NCBI GenBank assembly: GCA_902805495.1
Contig: CADCTH010000492.1
Coordinates: 1-21,749, forward strand
DNA: 21,749 bases
Direction: 5' to 3'
Origin: an uncultured Actinomycetospora sp.
Lineage (GTDB): Bacteria; Actinomycetota; Actinomycetes; Mycobacteriales; Pseudonocardiaceae
The notes below the pieces were generated by a model that had not been told where the DNA came from, ran no database searches, and was given only the letters and a program-made list of their open reading frames with translations. Positions 7,905 through 15,143 of this stretch are shown here, in pieces. A program made the translations under genes and the position numbers. How positions within the stretch are numbered: the stretch's first letter is position 1; every line of letters starts with the position of its first letter.

Positions 7905-8170
7905 TGCGGGTCCGGCCGTGGATGGTGCTGCTCGTCGCCGTCGTGCTGCCCGGCGCCGGGCACGTGCTCGCCCGCATGCCGGTGCGGGGACTGGTGTTCG
8001 CCTTCTACACGGTGCTGCTCGGCGTCGTCACCTGGCAGCTCACGACCCCGGAGATCTCGCTGGTCGGGCGCCTGGCGGGCGGGCTGTTCGTCTACGCGAT
8101 AAGCGTCCTCGACGCGTACACCTGGGCGTCTCGACGTTTCGTGGCGAGCAACGTAGTTTCGCAGCAGTAG
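7904..8170 (+). CDS. Small multi-helix membrane protein
   Basis: An 88-residue hydrophobic protein with segments at about 6-23, 30-48 and 54-74. PGAGHVLARMPVRGL resembles the PG-GH-Y-G/R-G turn of several small TM2-like or DUF5683-like membrane proteins, but no certain family is claimed. The ATG is embedded in the previous stop (TGATG). It lies 26 nt before mgsA and seems to share its transcript. Confidence 0.65.
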   Translation: MRVRPWMVLLVAVVLPGAGHVLARMPVRGLVFAFYTVLLGVVTWQLTTPEISLVGRLAGGLFVYAISVLDAYTWASRRFVASNVVSQQ

Positions 8171-8196
8171 TCACCGACCGCAGGAAGGACCGGCCC

Positions 8197-9090
8197 GTGT
8201 GCGGCATCATCGGTCTCCACCTCCGCGATCCCGAGCTGCACCCGATGCTCGGGCGCCTGCTCGACGACATGCTCTGCGGCGTGTCCGAGCGCGGCCCCGA
8301 CTCGGTCGGCATCGCCGTCTACGGCGACGAGACGCGCAACCCCGCCGGGCACACCGCGGTGTCGGTGCTGCGCGCGCCCGGTGACCTGGCGGCCACCGTC
8401 GCCACGCTGCTGCCCGGCGCCCCGGACGTCCGCGTGCAGCCGGCGGGGGACACCACCGTGGTCACGGCGCCGGTCGACGTCGACGCGCTGACCGCCGCGG
8501 CCGTGGCCGCCGCCCCCGACGCGCTCGTCGTCGGCAGCGGCCACGAGCTGGTCGTCTACAAGGGCGCGGGGCACCCGCAGGACCTGGCGCGGACCTACGG
8601 GCTGCGCGAGGTCAGCGGCTGGCAGGGCGTCGCCCACACCCGCATGGCCACCGAGTCGGCGATCAACCCGGAGGGCTGCCACCCGTACTCGGTCGGCGCC
8701 GACCAGTGCCTCGTGCACAACGGCTCGTTCTCCAACCACGCCACCATCCGCCGCGAGCTGCGGCGCCAGGGCGTGTCCTTCGACTCGGAGAACGACACCG
8801 AGGTCGGCGCCCGCTTCGTCGCGGCCTGCCTCGCCGAGGGCGACGACCTGGAGAAGGCCCTGCTGCGGCTCGGCGAGACCTTCGACGGCTTCTACACGCT
8901 GCTCGTCACCACCGCCGAGGGCTTCGCCGTCGTGCGCGACGAGATCGCCTGCAAGCCCGCCGTGATCGCCGAGCACCCGCGGTGGGTGGCGATGGCCTCG
9001 GAGTTCCGGGCCCTGGCCGACCTCCCCGGGATCGACGAGGCGCGCATCTTCGAGCCCGACCCCGGCAAGGTCTACACGTGGGGGCGCTGA
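8197..9090 (+). CDS. mgsA: Class II glutamine amidotransferase domain protein, N-methylglutamate synthase subunit A-like
   Basis: A 297-residue Ntn-type glutamine amidotransferase. The initiator GTG is followed by TGC, so Cys2 becomes the N-terminal nucleophile after Met removal. RGPDSVGIA (32-40), HTRMATESAINPEGCHPYS, CLVHNGSFSNH and SENDTEVGARF match the GAT II signature blocks of GltB and GlxB proteins. A ribosome site AGGAAGG lies at 8182-8188. In NMG synthase this subunit handles the gamma-glutamyl amide, and the product feeds the FMN subunit. It is the first of three subunits that together correspond to the pieces of GltB, and it overlaps mgsB by 13 nt. Confidence 0.9.
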   Translation: MCGIIGLHLRDPELHPMLGRLLDDMLCGVSERGPDSVGIAVYGDETRNPAGHTAVSVLRAPGDLAATVATLLPGAPDVRVQPAGDTTVVTAPVDVDALTAAAVAAAPDALVVGSGHELVVYKGAGHPQDLARTYGLREVSGWQGVAHTRMATESAINPEGCHPYSVGADQCLVHNGSFSNHATIRRELRRQGVSFDSENDTEVGARFVAACLAEGDDLEKALLRLGETFDGFYTLLVTTAEGFAVVRDEIACKPAVIAEHPRWVAMASEFRALADLPGIDEARIFEPDPGKVYTWGR

Positions 9091-9791
9091 GCCGCGCCGA
9101 GGCGCAGGAGCGCGCTCCGCAGCCGGTCACCATCGACCTGGCCGAGGTCGGGGTCCGCGCGCTCAACGCCGAGCTGCACGCCCCCACCGCGACGTCCTAC
9201 GAGGTGCTGCACCCGCACGGCGCGCACTCGATCGCCGCGGGCGTCCACGACGAGATCGACGTCGGAGTGCGCGGCCACGCCGGCTACTTCTGCGCCGGGA
9301 TGAACCAGCGCGGGCGCGTCGTCGTCGACGGCTCGGCCGGCAACGGGGTCGCCGAGAACATGATGTCGGGCTCGGTGCGGGTGCGCGGCGACGCATCGCA
9401 GGCGGCCGGCGCCACGGGACGCGGCGGGCTGCTCGTCGTCGAGGGCCGGGCGTCGATGCGCTGCGGGATCTCGATGAAGGGCATCGACATCGTGGTCGGC
9501 GGCGACATCGGCGCGATGGGCGCGTTCATGGCCCAGGCCGGGCGCCTGGTGGTGTGCGGCGACGCGGGCGACGCGCTCGGCGACTCGATCTACGAGGCCC
9601 GCCTCTACGTCCGCGGGCGCACCGGCACGCTCGGGGCGGACTGCGTCGAGAAGCCGGTGCGCGACGAGCACCTCGCCGAGCTCCGCGAGCTCCTGACCGC
9701 TGCGGGCCTCGACCACGACCCGGCGGAGTTCCGCCGCTTCGGCTCGGCGCGCGGGCTCTACCACTTCACGGGCGACCACGGGAGCTACTGA
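9078..9791 (+). CDS. mgsB: GXGXG-domain protein, N-methylglutamate synthase subunit B-like
   Basis: A 237-residue protein that matches the C-terminal beta-helix (GXGXG) domain of glutamate synthase, known as GlxC in rhizobia. Repeated Gly-rich turns are visible: GHAGYFCAGMNQRG, GSAGNGVAENMMSG, ATGRGGLLVVEGRA, GGDIGAMGAFMAQAG and GDAGDALGDSIYEA. The domain is structural, supporting the ammonia channel and subunit packing, with no active site of its own. A GTG at 9078 inside the end of mgsA is the best start. mgsC follows 2 nt after the stop. Confidence 0.87.
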   Translation: MGALSRAEAQERAPQPVTIDLAEVGVRALNAELHAPTATSYEVLHPHGAHSIAAGVHDEIDVGVRGHAGYFCAGMNQRGRVVVDGSAGNGVAENMMSGSVRVRGDASQAAGATGRGGLLVVEGRASMRCGISMKGIDIVVGGDIGAMGAFMAQAGRLVVCGDAGDALGDSIYEARLYVRGRTGTLGADCVEKPVRDEHLAELRELLTAAGLDHDPAEFRRFGSARGLYHFTGDHGSY

Positions 9792-9793
9792 CC

Positions 9794-11116
9794 ATGAAGG
9801 ACCCCGCCGAGCGGGGGTTGCGCGAGTCGGCCACGTTCGACCGCGCCACCATCGCCGCCATCCAGCACGCCGCCCGCACGGGCGTCTACGACATCCGCGG
9901 CTGGGGCGCCAAGCGCGCCGTGCCGCACTTCGACGACCTGCTGGTGCTCGGGGCGTCGATGTCGCGCTACCCGCTCGAGGGCTACCGCGAGCGCTGCGAC
10001 ACCGACGTCGTCCTCGGCGACCGGCACGCCACGCGCCCGCTGCACCTCGACATCCCGGTGACGATCGCCGGCATGAGCTTCGGCGCGCTCTCGGCCCAGG
10101 CCAAGGAGGCCCTCGGCCGCGGTGCCAGCGAGGTCGGCACCTCGACCACCACGGGCGACGGCGGCATGACCGACGAGGAGCGCGGCGAGTCGAAGACGCT
10201 GGTCTACCAGCTGCTGCCGAGCCGCTACGGGATGGACCCGGACCACCTGCGGGCCGCGGACGCCATCGAGATCGTGCTCGGCCAGGGGGCCAAGCCGGGC
10301 GGCGGCGGGATGCTGCTGGGCCAGAAGATCTCCGACCGCGTGGCCGAGATGCGCACGCTCCCGCCGGGCATCGACCAGCGCTCGGCCTGCCGCCACCCCG
10401 ACTGGACCGGCCCGGACGACCTGACGATCAAGATCGGCGAGCTGCGGGAGATCACCGACTGGGAGAAGCCGATCTACGTCAAGGTCGGCGCCACCCGCAC
10501 GTACTACGACGTGAAGCTCGCGGTGGCCGCGGGCGCCGACGTCGTGGTCGTCGACGGGATGCAGGGCGGGACGGCCGCCACGCAGGAGGTGTTCATCGAG
10601 CACGTCGGCATCCCGATCCTCGCCGCGATCCCGCAGGCCGCGCAGGCGCTGCGCGAGCTCGGGGTGCACCGCAAGGTGCAGCTCATCGTCTCCGGCGGCA
10701 TCCGCACCGGCGCCGACGTCGCGAAGGCCATGGCGCTGGGGGCCGACGCGGTGGCCATCGGCACCGCGGCGCTGATCGCCCTGGGCGACAACGACCCGAA
10801 GTACGCCGAGGAGTACGAGGCGCTCGGGTCGGGCGCGGGCTACTACGACGACTTCCAGGACGGCCGCGACCCGGCGGGCATCACCACGCAGGACCCGGAG
10901 CTCGCCGCCCGCCTCGACCCCGTCGAGGCCGGTCACCGGCTCGCGAACTACCTGCGCGTGCTGACCATGGAGGCCCAGACGCTGGCGCGCGCCTGCGGCA
11001 AGGCCCACGTGCGCCACCTCGAGCCCGAGGACCTCGTCGCGCTGACCGTCGAGTCCGCGGCGATGGCCCGCGTGCCGCTGGCCGGGACGTCCTGGATCCC
11101 GGGTGCGGGTCGCTAG
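9794..11116 (+). CDS. mgsC: Glutamate synthase FMN-domain protein, N-methylglutamate synthase subunit C-like
   Basis: A 440-residue protein equal to the central FMN-binding barrel of glutamate synthase (GlxD/MgsC). GMSFGALSAQAKEALGRGA (93-111), GQGAKPGGGGMLLGQK (163-178), VVVDGMQGGTAATQE (251-265) and SGGIRTGADVAKAMALGADA (300-319) are the FMN and catalytic blocks. The 3Fe-4S cysteines that precede the VGIATQDPELR block in GltB are absent: the matching stretch at 345-370 has none, and the only cysteines are 68, 199 and 401. This seems to be a feature of the split family. Role: transfers the methylamine-derived nitrogen from gamma-glutamylmethylamide to 2-oxoglutarate, giving N-methylglutamate. 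ATG start 2 nt after mgsB. Confidence 0.9.
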   Translation: MKDPAERGLRESATFDRATIAAIQHAARTGVYDIRGWGAKRAVPHFDDLLVLGASMSRYPLEGYRERCDTDVVLGDRHATRPLHLDIPVTIAGMSFGALSAQAKEALGRGASEVGTSTTTGDGGMTDEERGESKTLVYQLLPSRYGMDPDHLRAADAIEIVLGQGAKPGGGGMLLGQKISDRVAEMRTLPPGIDQRSACRHPDWTGPDDLTIKIGELREITDWEKPIYVKVGATRTYYDVKLAVAAGADVVVVDGMQGGTAATQEVFIEHVGIPILAAIPQAAQALRELGVHRKVQLIVSGGIRTGADVAKAMALGADAVAIGTAALIALGDNDPKYAEEYEALGSGAGYYDDFQDGRDPAGITTQDPELAARLDPVEAGHRLANYLRVLTMEAQTLARACGKAHVRHLEPEDLVALTVESAAMARVPLAGTSWIPGAGR

Positions 11117-11128
11117 GGTCGCGTGATG
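11114..11128 (+). promoter_or_regulatory. Possible leaderless internal promoter for the XRE-cupin gene
   Basis: TAGGGT (11114-11119) fits TANNNT, and the ATG at 11126 begins six bases after it. No ribosome-binding site is visible. The hexamer overlaps the mgsC stop codon, so this would give the regulator its own transcript in addition to read-through from mgsC. Confidence 0.3.
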
Positions 11129-11803
11129 GCCCGACCGGTGAGCGAGGTCCCGGACCCGCCGCCCGGACCCGCCGCGCGCGAGATCGCCGGCCCCGCCGAC
11201 GCCCGGGGCTGGCTCGAGCAGGCCATCGCGGTGCGCGTCCGCGAACTGCGCCGCCTGGGCGGGTCGACGGTCGCCGAGGTCGCCGCGCGCGCCGGCATCT
11301 CCAAGGCCACGCTGTCGAAGATCGAGAACGCGCAGATCTACTGCAGCCTCACCACGCTCGCCGGGCTCGCCGAGGCGCTCGACGTGCCGGTGACGGCCTT
11401 CTTCCGGGGCGCGGAGGGCCCGCGCGAGGCCGTGCACACCCCGGCCGGGGCGGGCGCGCGCATCGTCGCCCGCGGCACGCGCGTGGGGCACGACTACACG
11501 CTGCTCGGCGGCCTGCGGGGCCCGCACCAGCGCATGGAGGCCCACCTCGTGAGCCTCACCGAGCGCAGCGAGGTGTACCCGCTGTTCCAGCACCCGGGCA
11601 CCGAGCTGCTCTACGTGCTCGAGGGCTCGATGGTCTACGGGCACGGCGCGTCGAGCTACACGCTGCACCCCGGGGACGCGCTGCAGCTCGACGGCGAGGG
11701 TGTCCACGGTCCCCGGGAGCTGCTGACCCTGCCGATCCGGTTCCTGTCCGTCGTCGCCCACGCCCACCCCGACGACGCGGCGCACGACGCGGGGCACGCG
11801 TGA
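11126..11803 (+). CDS. XRE-family regulator with C-terminal cupin domain
   Basis: A 225-residue protein of the HipB/PuuR-like class. Residues about 33-94 are the helix-turn-helix (STVAEVAARAGISKATLSKI and the following helix). Residues about 145-215 are a cupin_2 barrel with FQHPGTELLYVLEGSMVYG and YTLHPGDALQLDGEGVHGP. Such regulators often sense a small ligand of the neighbouring pathway. A GTG three bases earlier is an alternative start. It sits 9 nt after mgsC, and its stop overlaps the start of the mtnA-like gene (GTGA at 11800-11803), so the two are coupled. It is a second regulator for the locus beside the GntR protein. Confidence 0.88.
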   Translation: MARPVSEVPDPPPGPAAREIAGPADARGWLEQAIAVRVRELRRLGGSTVAEVAARAGISKATLSKIENAQIYCSLTTLAGLAEALDVPVTAFFRGAEGPREAVHTPAGAGARIVARGTRVGHDYTLLGGLRGPHQRMEAHLVSLTERSEVYPLFQHPGTELLYVLEGSMVYGHGASSYTLHPGDALQLDGEGVHGPRELLTLPIRFLSVVAHAHPDDAAHDAGHA

Positions 11804-12873
11804 GCACCGTGAGCACGGCGCGCACGGTGGACTGGGACGGCACCGACGGGGGCGCGGTCACCGCGATCGACCAGCGCGCCCTGCCCGGCGAGTACCGGAT
11901 CCTGCGGCTCGCGAGCGTGGACGAGCTCGTCGCGGCCGTCGCGGACCTGACGATCCGGGGCGCGCCCGCGCTCGGCGCGGCGGGCGCGCTGGGCGTCGCC
12001 CTCGCCGCCCGCCGGCACCCGGACGACCCCTGGCGGGTGCGCGCCGAGGCGGAGCGGGTGGCCGCGGTCCGCCCGACGGCGGTGAACCTGCGCCGCGGTG
12101 TCGAGCGGGCGCTCGCGCGCCTCGACGAGGGCGCCGACGCGGTGGTCGCCGCGGCGCGCGCGCTGCTCGACGAGGACGAGGCCACCAACCGCCGGCTCGG
12201 GCGGCGCGCCGCGGACCTCCTGACCGAGCTGTGCCCGGGGCGGCCGCTGCGGGTGCTGACCCACTGCAACTCCGGTGCGCTCGCCACCGTCGCCCGGGGC
12301 ACGGGCCTGGGCGCGGTGCACGAGCTCGCCGACCGCGGTCTCGTCGCCGAGGTGCTGGCCTGCGAGACGCGCCCGCTGCTGCAGGGCGCGCGCCTGACCG
12401 TCTGGGAGCTGCGCGAGATGGGCGTGCCGCACCGCCTGTGCGTCGACTCCGCGGGCGCCTCGGCGATCGCGCGCGGGCTCGTCGACGCCGTGGTGGTCGG
12501 CGCCGACCGGGTGGCGGCCAACGGCGACGCCGCCAACAAGATCGGCACCTACGCGCTGGCGTGCGCGGCGGCGCAGAGCGGGGTGCCGGTGGTGGTCGTC
12601 GCGCCCGACACCACCGTCGACCACGCCACCGCCTCGGGCGCGGAGATCGTCATCGAGGAGCGCGCGCCCGACGAGGTCCGGGCGTTCGCGGGCGTGCCGA
12701 CCGCGCCGCCGGACACGCCCGTCTACAACCCCGCCTTCGACGTCACGCCCGCCGCGCTGCTCGCCGCCGTCGTCACCGAGTCCGCGACGTTCCGCGACGG
12801 GGCCTGGTCGGTGCCCGTCGAGGCGGCCGGCGCCGTCGCGGCGAACGCCGGGAGCGCGTGCGGGTCGCGGTAG
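11800..12873 (+). CDS. mtnA: S-methyl-5-thioribose-1-phosphate isomerase (MtnA-like)
   Basis: A 357-residue member of the MtnA/aIF2B-alpha family. TIRGAPALGAAGALGVAL (51-68), THCNSGALAT (154-163) with catalytic Cys156, GADRVAANGDAANKIGTYAL (234-253) with catalytic Asp236, and YNPAFDVTP near the C-terminus are all present, so an active aldose-ketose isomerase is expected. The normal role is methionine salvage from methylthioadenosine, but no other salvage gene is visible here. It is coupled to the XRE-cupin gene and sits at the end of the NMG run. Residues after about 335 are not conserved and overlap the convergent molybdoenzyme gene by 151 nt. The physiological substrate in this setting is open. 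Confidence 0.88.
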   Translation: MSTVSTARTVDWDGTDGGAVTAIDQRALPGEYRILRLASVDELVAAVADLTIRGAPALGAAGALGVALAARRHPDDPWRVRAEAERVAAVRPTAVNLRRGVERALARLDEGADAVVAAARALLDEDEATNRRLGRRAADLLTELCPGRPLRVLTHCNSGALATVARGTGLGAVHELADRGLVAEVLACETRPLLQGARLTVWELREMGVPHRLCVDSAGASAIARGLVDAVVVGADRVAANGDAANKIGTYALACAAAQSGVPVVVVAPDTTVDHATASGAEIVIEERAPDEVRAFAGVPTAPPDTPVYNPAFDVTPAALLAAVVTESATFRDGAWSVPVEAAGAVAANAGSACGSR

Positions 12874-15143
12874 GGCGCCGTGCCCGCGACCCGCGCGATC
12901 TGCACCAGTACCGACTGCGCGGTCGTCGCCTGCGCGAGCCGCGAGGTCGGCACGTCGCGGGTCAGGACGTTGGGGTTGCCGTGCAGCTCGGCGCTGTCGT
13001 CCTGCGCGGGGTCCAGCGGGGTCCACCAGGCGCCGGTGGCCAGCAGCGCCACGCCGGGCACGACGTCGTCGGACACCACGGCGCCGACGTGGGTCTCGCC
13101 GCGCGCGTTCCACACGCGCAGCACGTCGCCGTCGGCGATCCCGCGCGCCGCCGCGTCGTCCCGGCTCACGACGCAGGGCTCGCGGCCGGCGACCTTCGAG
13201 GCGGCGCTGACCCCGGCCATGTCGAGCTGGCTGTGCAGCCGCGTGCCCGGCTGGGGCGACAGGAGGTGGATCGGCGCGCCGGTGCTCGCGGTGCCGGCCC
13301 ACTCGGTGGGCGGCAGCCAGGTCGGGTGGCCCGGGCAGTCGTCGTAGCCGAACCCGTCGATCGTCGCCGAGAACAGCTCGATGCGGCCCGAGGGCGTGGC
13401 CAGCGGTGCCGCGTCGGGAGCGCGCCGGAACTCCGCGTACGGGGGCGGGGGCGGGGGGAGGTCGTAGCGGAAGTGCCCGACGGCCCAGAACGCGTCGAAG
13501 TCGGGCAGCTCGTGGCCGTGCCGGGCGGCGGAGCGCCGGGCGTCGTCGTACATCGCGCGCAGGGCGGCGGCGTCGTCGCGGCCGCCGGTGAAGTCCTCGG
13601 CGACCCCGAGACGCCCGGCCAGCGCGGCGAGGATCGTGCGGTCGTTGCGGGCCTCGCCGGGCGGGTCGACGGCGCGCTGCATCGCGACGAGCCACGGGTC
13701 GCCGGAGGTGGCGGCGATGTCGTCGCGCTCCAGGGTGGTCGTGGCCGGCAGGACGATGTCGGCCATCCGCGCGGTCGGGGTCCACCAGGGCTCGTGCACG
13801 ACCACGGTGTCGGGGCGCTGCCAGGCGCGGGCGAGCCGGTTGAGGTCCTGGTGGTGGTGGAAGGGGTTGCCGCCGGCCCAGTAGACGAGCCGGACGTCGG
13901 GGTAGTGGTGCACGGCGCCGTCGAAGTCGTAGGGCTCGCCGGGGTGCAGCAGCGCGTCCGCGAGCCGGGCGACCGGCACGCGCACCGGGCACGGGTTCCA
14001 CCGCGCCGCGAACGACGGCGTGCCGAACGGCCGGTACGTGCTGCCGGTGCGGGCGACGCAGCCGTAGCCGAAGCCGAAGCCACCGCCGCGGCGCCCGATC
14101 TGGCCGAGGTAGGCGGCGAGCGCGATCACCGCCCAGTACGGCTGTTCCCCGTGCTCGGCGCGCTGCAGCGCCCACGTCGCGGTGACCAGCGTGCGCCCGG
14201 ACCGCAGGCGGTGCGCGAGGTCGGTGATCGTCGCGGCCGGGACGCCGGTGATCGCCTCGGCCCACGCGGGGGTCTTGTCGACGCCGTCGGTGCGCCCGCG
14301 CAGGTAGGCCCGCAGCCGCGCGTCGCCGACCGTGCAGCGCGCGACGAACTCCTCGTCGACCGCGCCGTCGGCGTCGAGGCGGCGCATCAGCGCCAGCAGC
14401 AGCGCGGTGTCGCTGCTCGGGCGGATCGGCACCCACGTCACGCCCGGGTGGTCGGGGGCGTCGCTGCACACCGGGTTGACGTTGACGATCCGCGTGCCCG
14501 CCGCGAGCACGCGCGCCAGGCCCTCCCGCGCGGTGTGGTCGCCGGTGCCGCCGGACTCCATCTGCACGTTCTTGGCCGGGGCGCCGCCGAGCATCAGCAG
14601 CGTGTCGGTCTCGGCGGCGATGTCGTCCCACGTCGCGACCTGCCCGGTGACCGCGGAGGCGTCGCCGAGGACGTGGGGGAGCAGGCGGTCGGCGGCGCCG
14701 TAGCTGTAGTTGGAGACCTGGCCGGCGTAGCCGCCGAGGCAGGCCAGGAAGTGGTTGAGCTGGGTCTTGGCGTGGTGCAGGCGCCCGGCGCTCGACCAGC
14801 CGTACGACCCACCGAAGATCGCCTGCGGCCCGTGCCGCTCCCGCGTGGTCGCCAACGCGTCGGCGACGAGGTCGAGCGCGGTGGCCCACGGGACCTCGAC
14901 GAACGGGTCCGCGCCCCGGCGCCCGCCCGTGCCGTCCAGCCACGACGCGCGCACCGCGGGCCGCGTGACGCGGTTGCGCGCGTGCACCGCGCCGGGCACC
15001 GACCCCAGCAGCGGCGAGGGGTCGCGGTCGCCCTCGAAGGGCACGGCCGCGGTGAGCCGCCCGTCCTCGACCCTCGGGCGGAACGTGCCCCAGTGCGCAC
15101 CGTGGATGGGTGCTCCGTGGATGGGCGCTCCGTGGCTGCTCAC
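12723..15143 (-). CDS. Molybdopterin-dependent oxidoreductase, BisC/TorZ (DMSO reductase) type
   Basis: An 806-residue bis-MGD molybdoenzyme of the biotin sulfoxide/TMAO reductase branch. It lacks the N-terminal Fe-S cysteine motif and has no Tat signal, so it should be cytoplasmic like BisC. GGSYGWSSAGRLHHAKT (111-127) holds the predicted Mo ligand Ser113; GAPAKNVQ, YWAGGNPFHHHQDLNR, DIVLPATTTLERDDIA and LLSPQPGTRLHSQLD are cofactor-binding blocks. Likely role: reduction of S-oxides or N-oxides such as methionine sulfoxide or trimethylamine N-oxide. The start is GTG at 15141-15143, overlapping the MOSC stop. The N-terminus carries a GAPIH-GAPIH duplication. The last 45 or so residues are not conserved and run into the 3' end of mtnA. 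Confidence 0.87.
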   Translation of the reverse strand: MSSHGAPIHGAPIHGAHWGTFRPRVEDGRLTAAVPFEGDRDPSPLLGSVPGAVHARNRVTRPAVRASWLDGTGGRRGADPFVEVPWATALDLVADALATTRERHGPQAIFGGSYGWSSAGRLHHAKTQLNHFLACLGGYAGQVSNYSYGAADRLLPHVLGDASAVTGQVATWDDIAAETDTLLMLGGAPAKNVQMESGGTGDHTAREGLARVLAAGTRIVNVNPVCSDAPDHPGVTWVPIRPSSDTALLLALMRRLDADGAVDEEFVARCTVGDARLRAYLRGRTDGVDKTPAWAEAITGVPAATITDLAHRLRSGRTLVTATWALQRAEHGEQPYWAVIALAAYLGQIGRRGGGFGFGYGCVARTGSTYRPFGTPSFAARWNPCPVRVPVARLADALLHPGEPYDFDGAVHHYPDVRLVYWAGGNPFHHHQDLNRLARAWQRPDTVVVHEPWWTPTARMADIVLPATTTLERDDIAATSGDPWLVAMQRAVDPPGEARNDRTILAALAGRLGVAEDFTGGRDDAAALRAMYDDARRSAARHGHELPDFDAFWAVGHFRYDLPPPPPPYAEFRRAPDAAPLATPSGRIELFSATIDGFGYDDCPGHPTWLPPTEWAGTASTGAPIHLLSPQPGTRLHSQLDMAGVSAASKVAGREPCVVSRDDAAARGIADGDVLRVWNARGETHVGAVVSDDVVPGVALLATGAWWTPLDPAQDDSAELHGNPNVLTRDVPTSRLAQATTAQSVLVQIARVAGTAPYRDPHALPAFAATAPAASTGTDQAPSRNVADSVTTAASSAAGVTSKAGL
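15101..15135. repeat. 15-nt tandem repeat in the molybdoenzyme 5' end
   Basis: Two copies of CGTGGATGGGYGCTC (15101-15115 and 15116-15130) differ at one base and are followed by a partial copy beginning CGTGG. The unit is five codons long, so the reading frame is kept and the protein gains a second GAPIH. Confidence 0.75.

Noticed and set aside
12880..13347. A 155-codon plus-strand frame after mtnA
   Set aside because: It lies wholly within the conserved molybdoenzyme coding region and its translation has no recognisable family.
9785..14943. Very long minus-strand open frames across mgsC, mtnA and the molybdoenzyme gene
   Set aside because: They are shadows in high-GC DNA that overlap several recognisable genes and have no domain.
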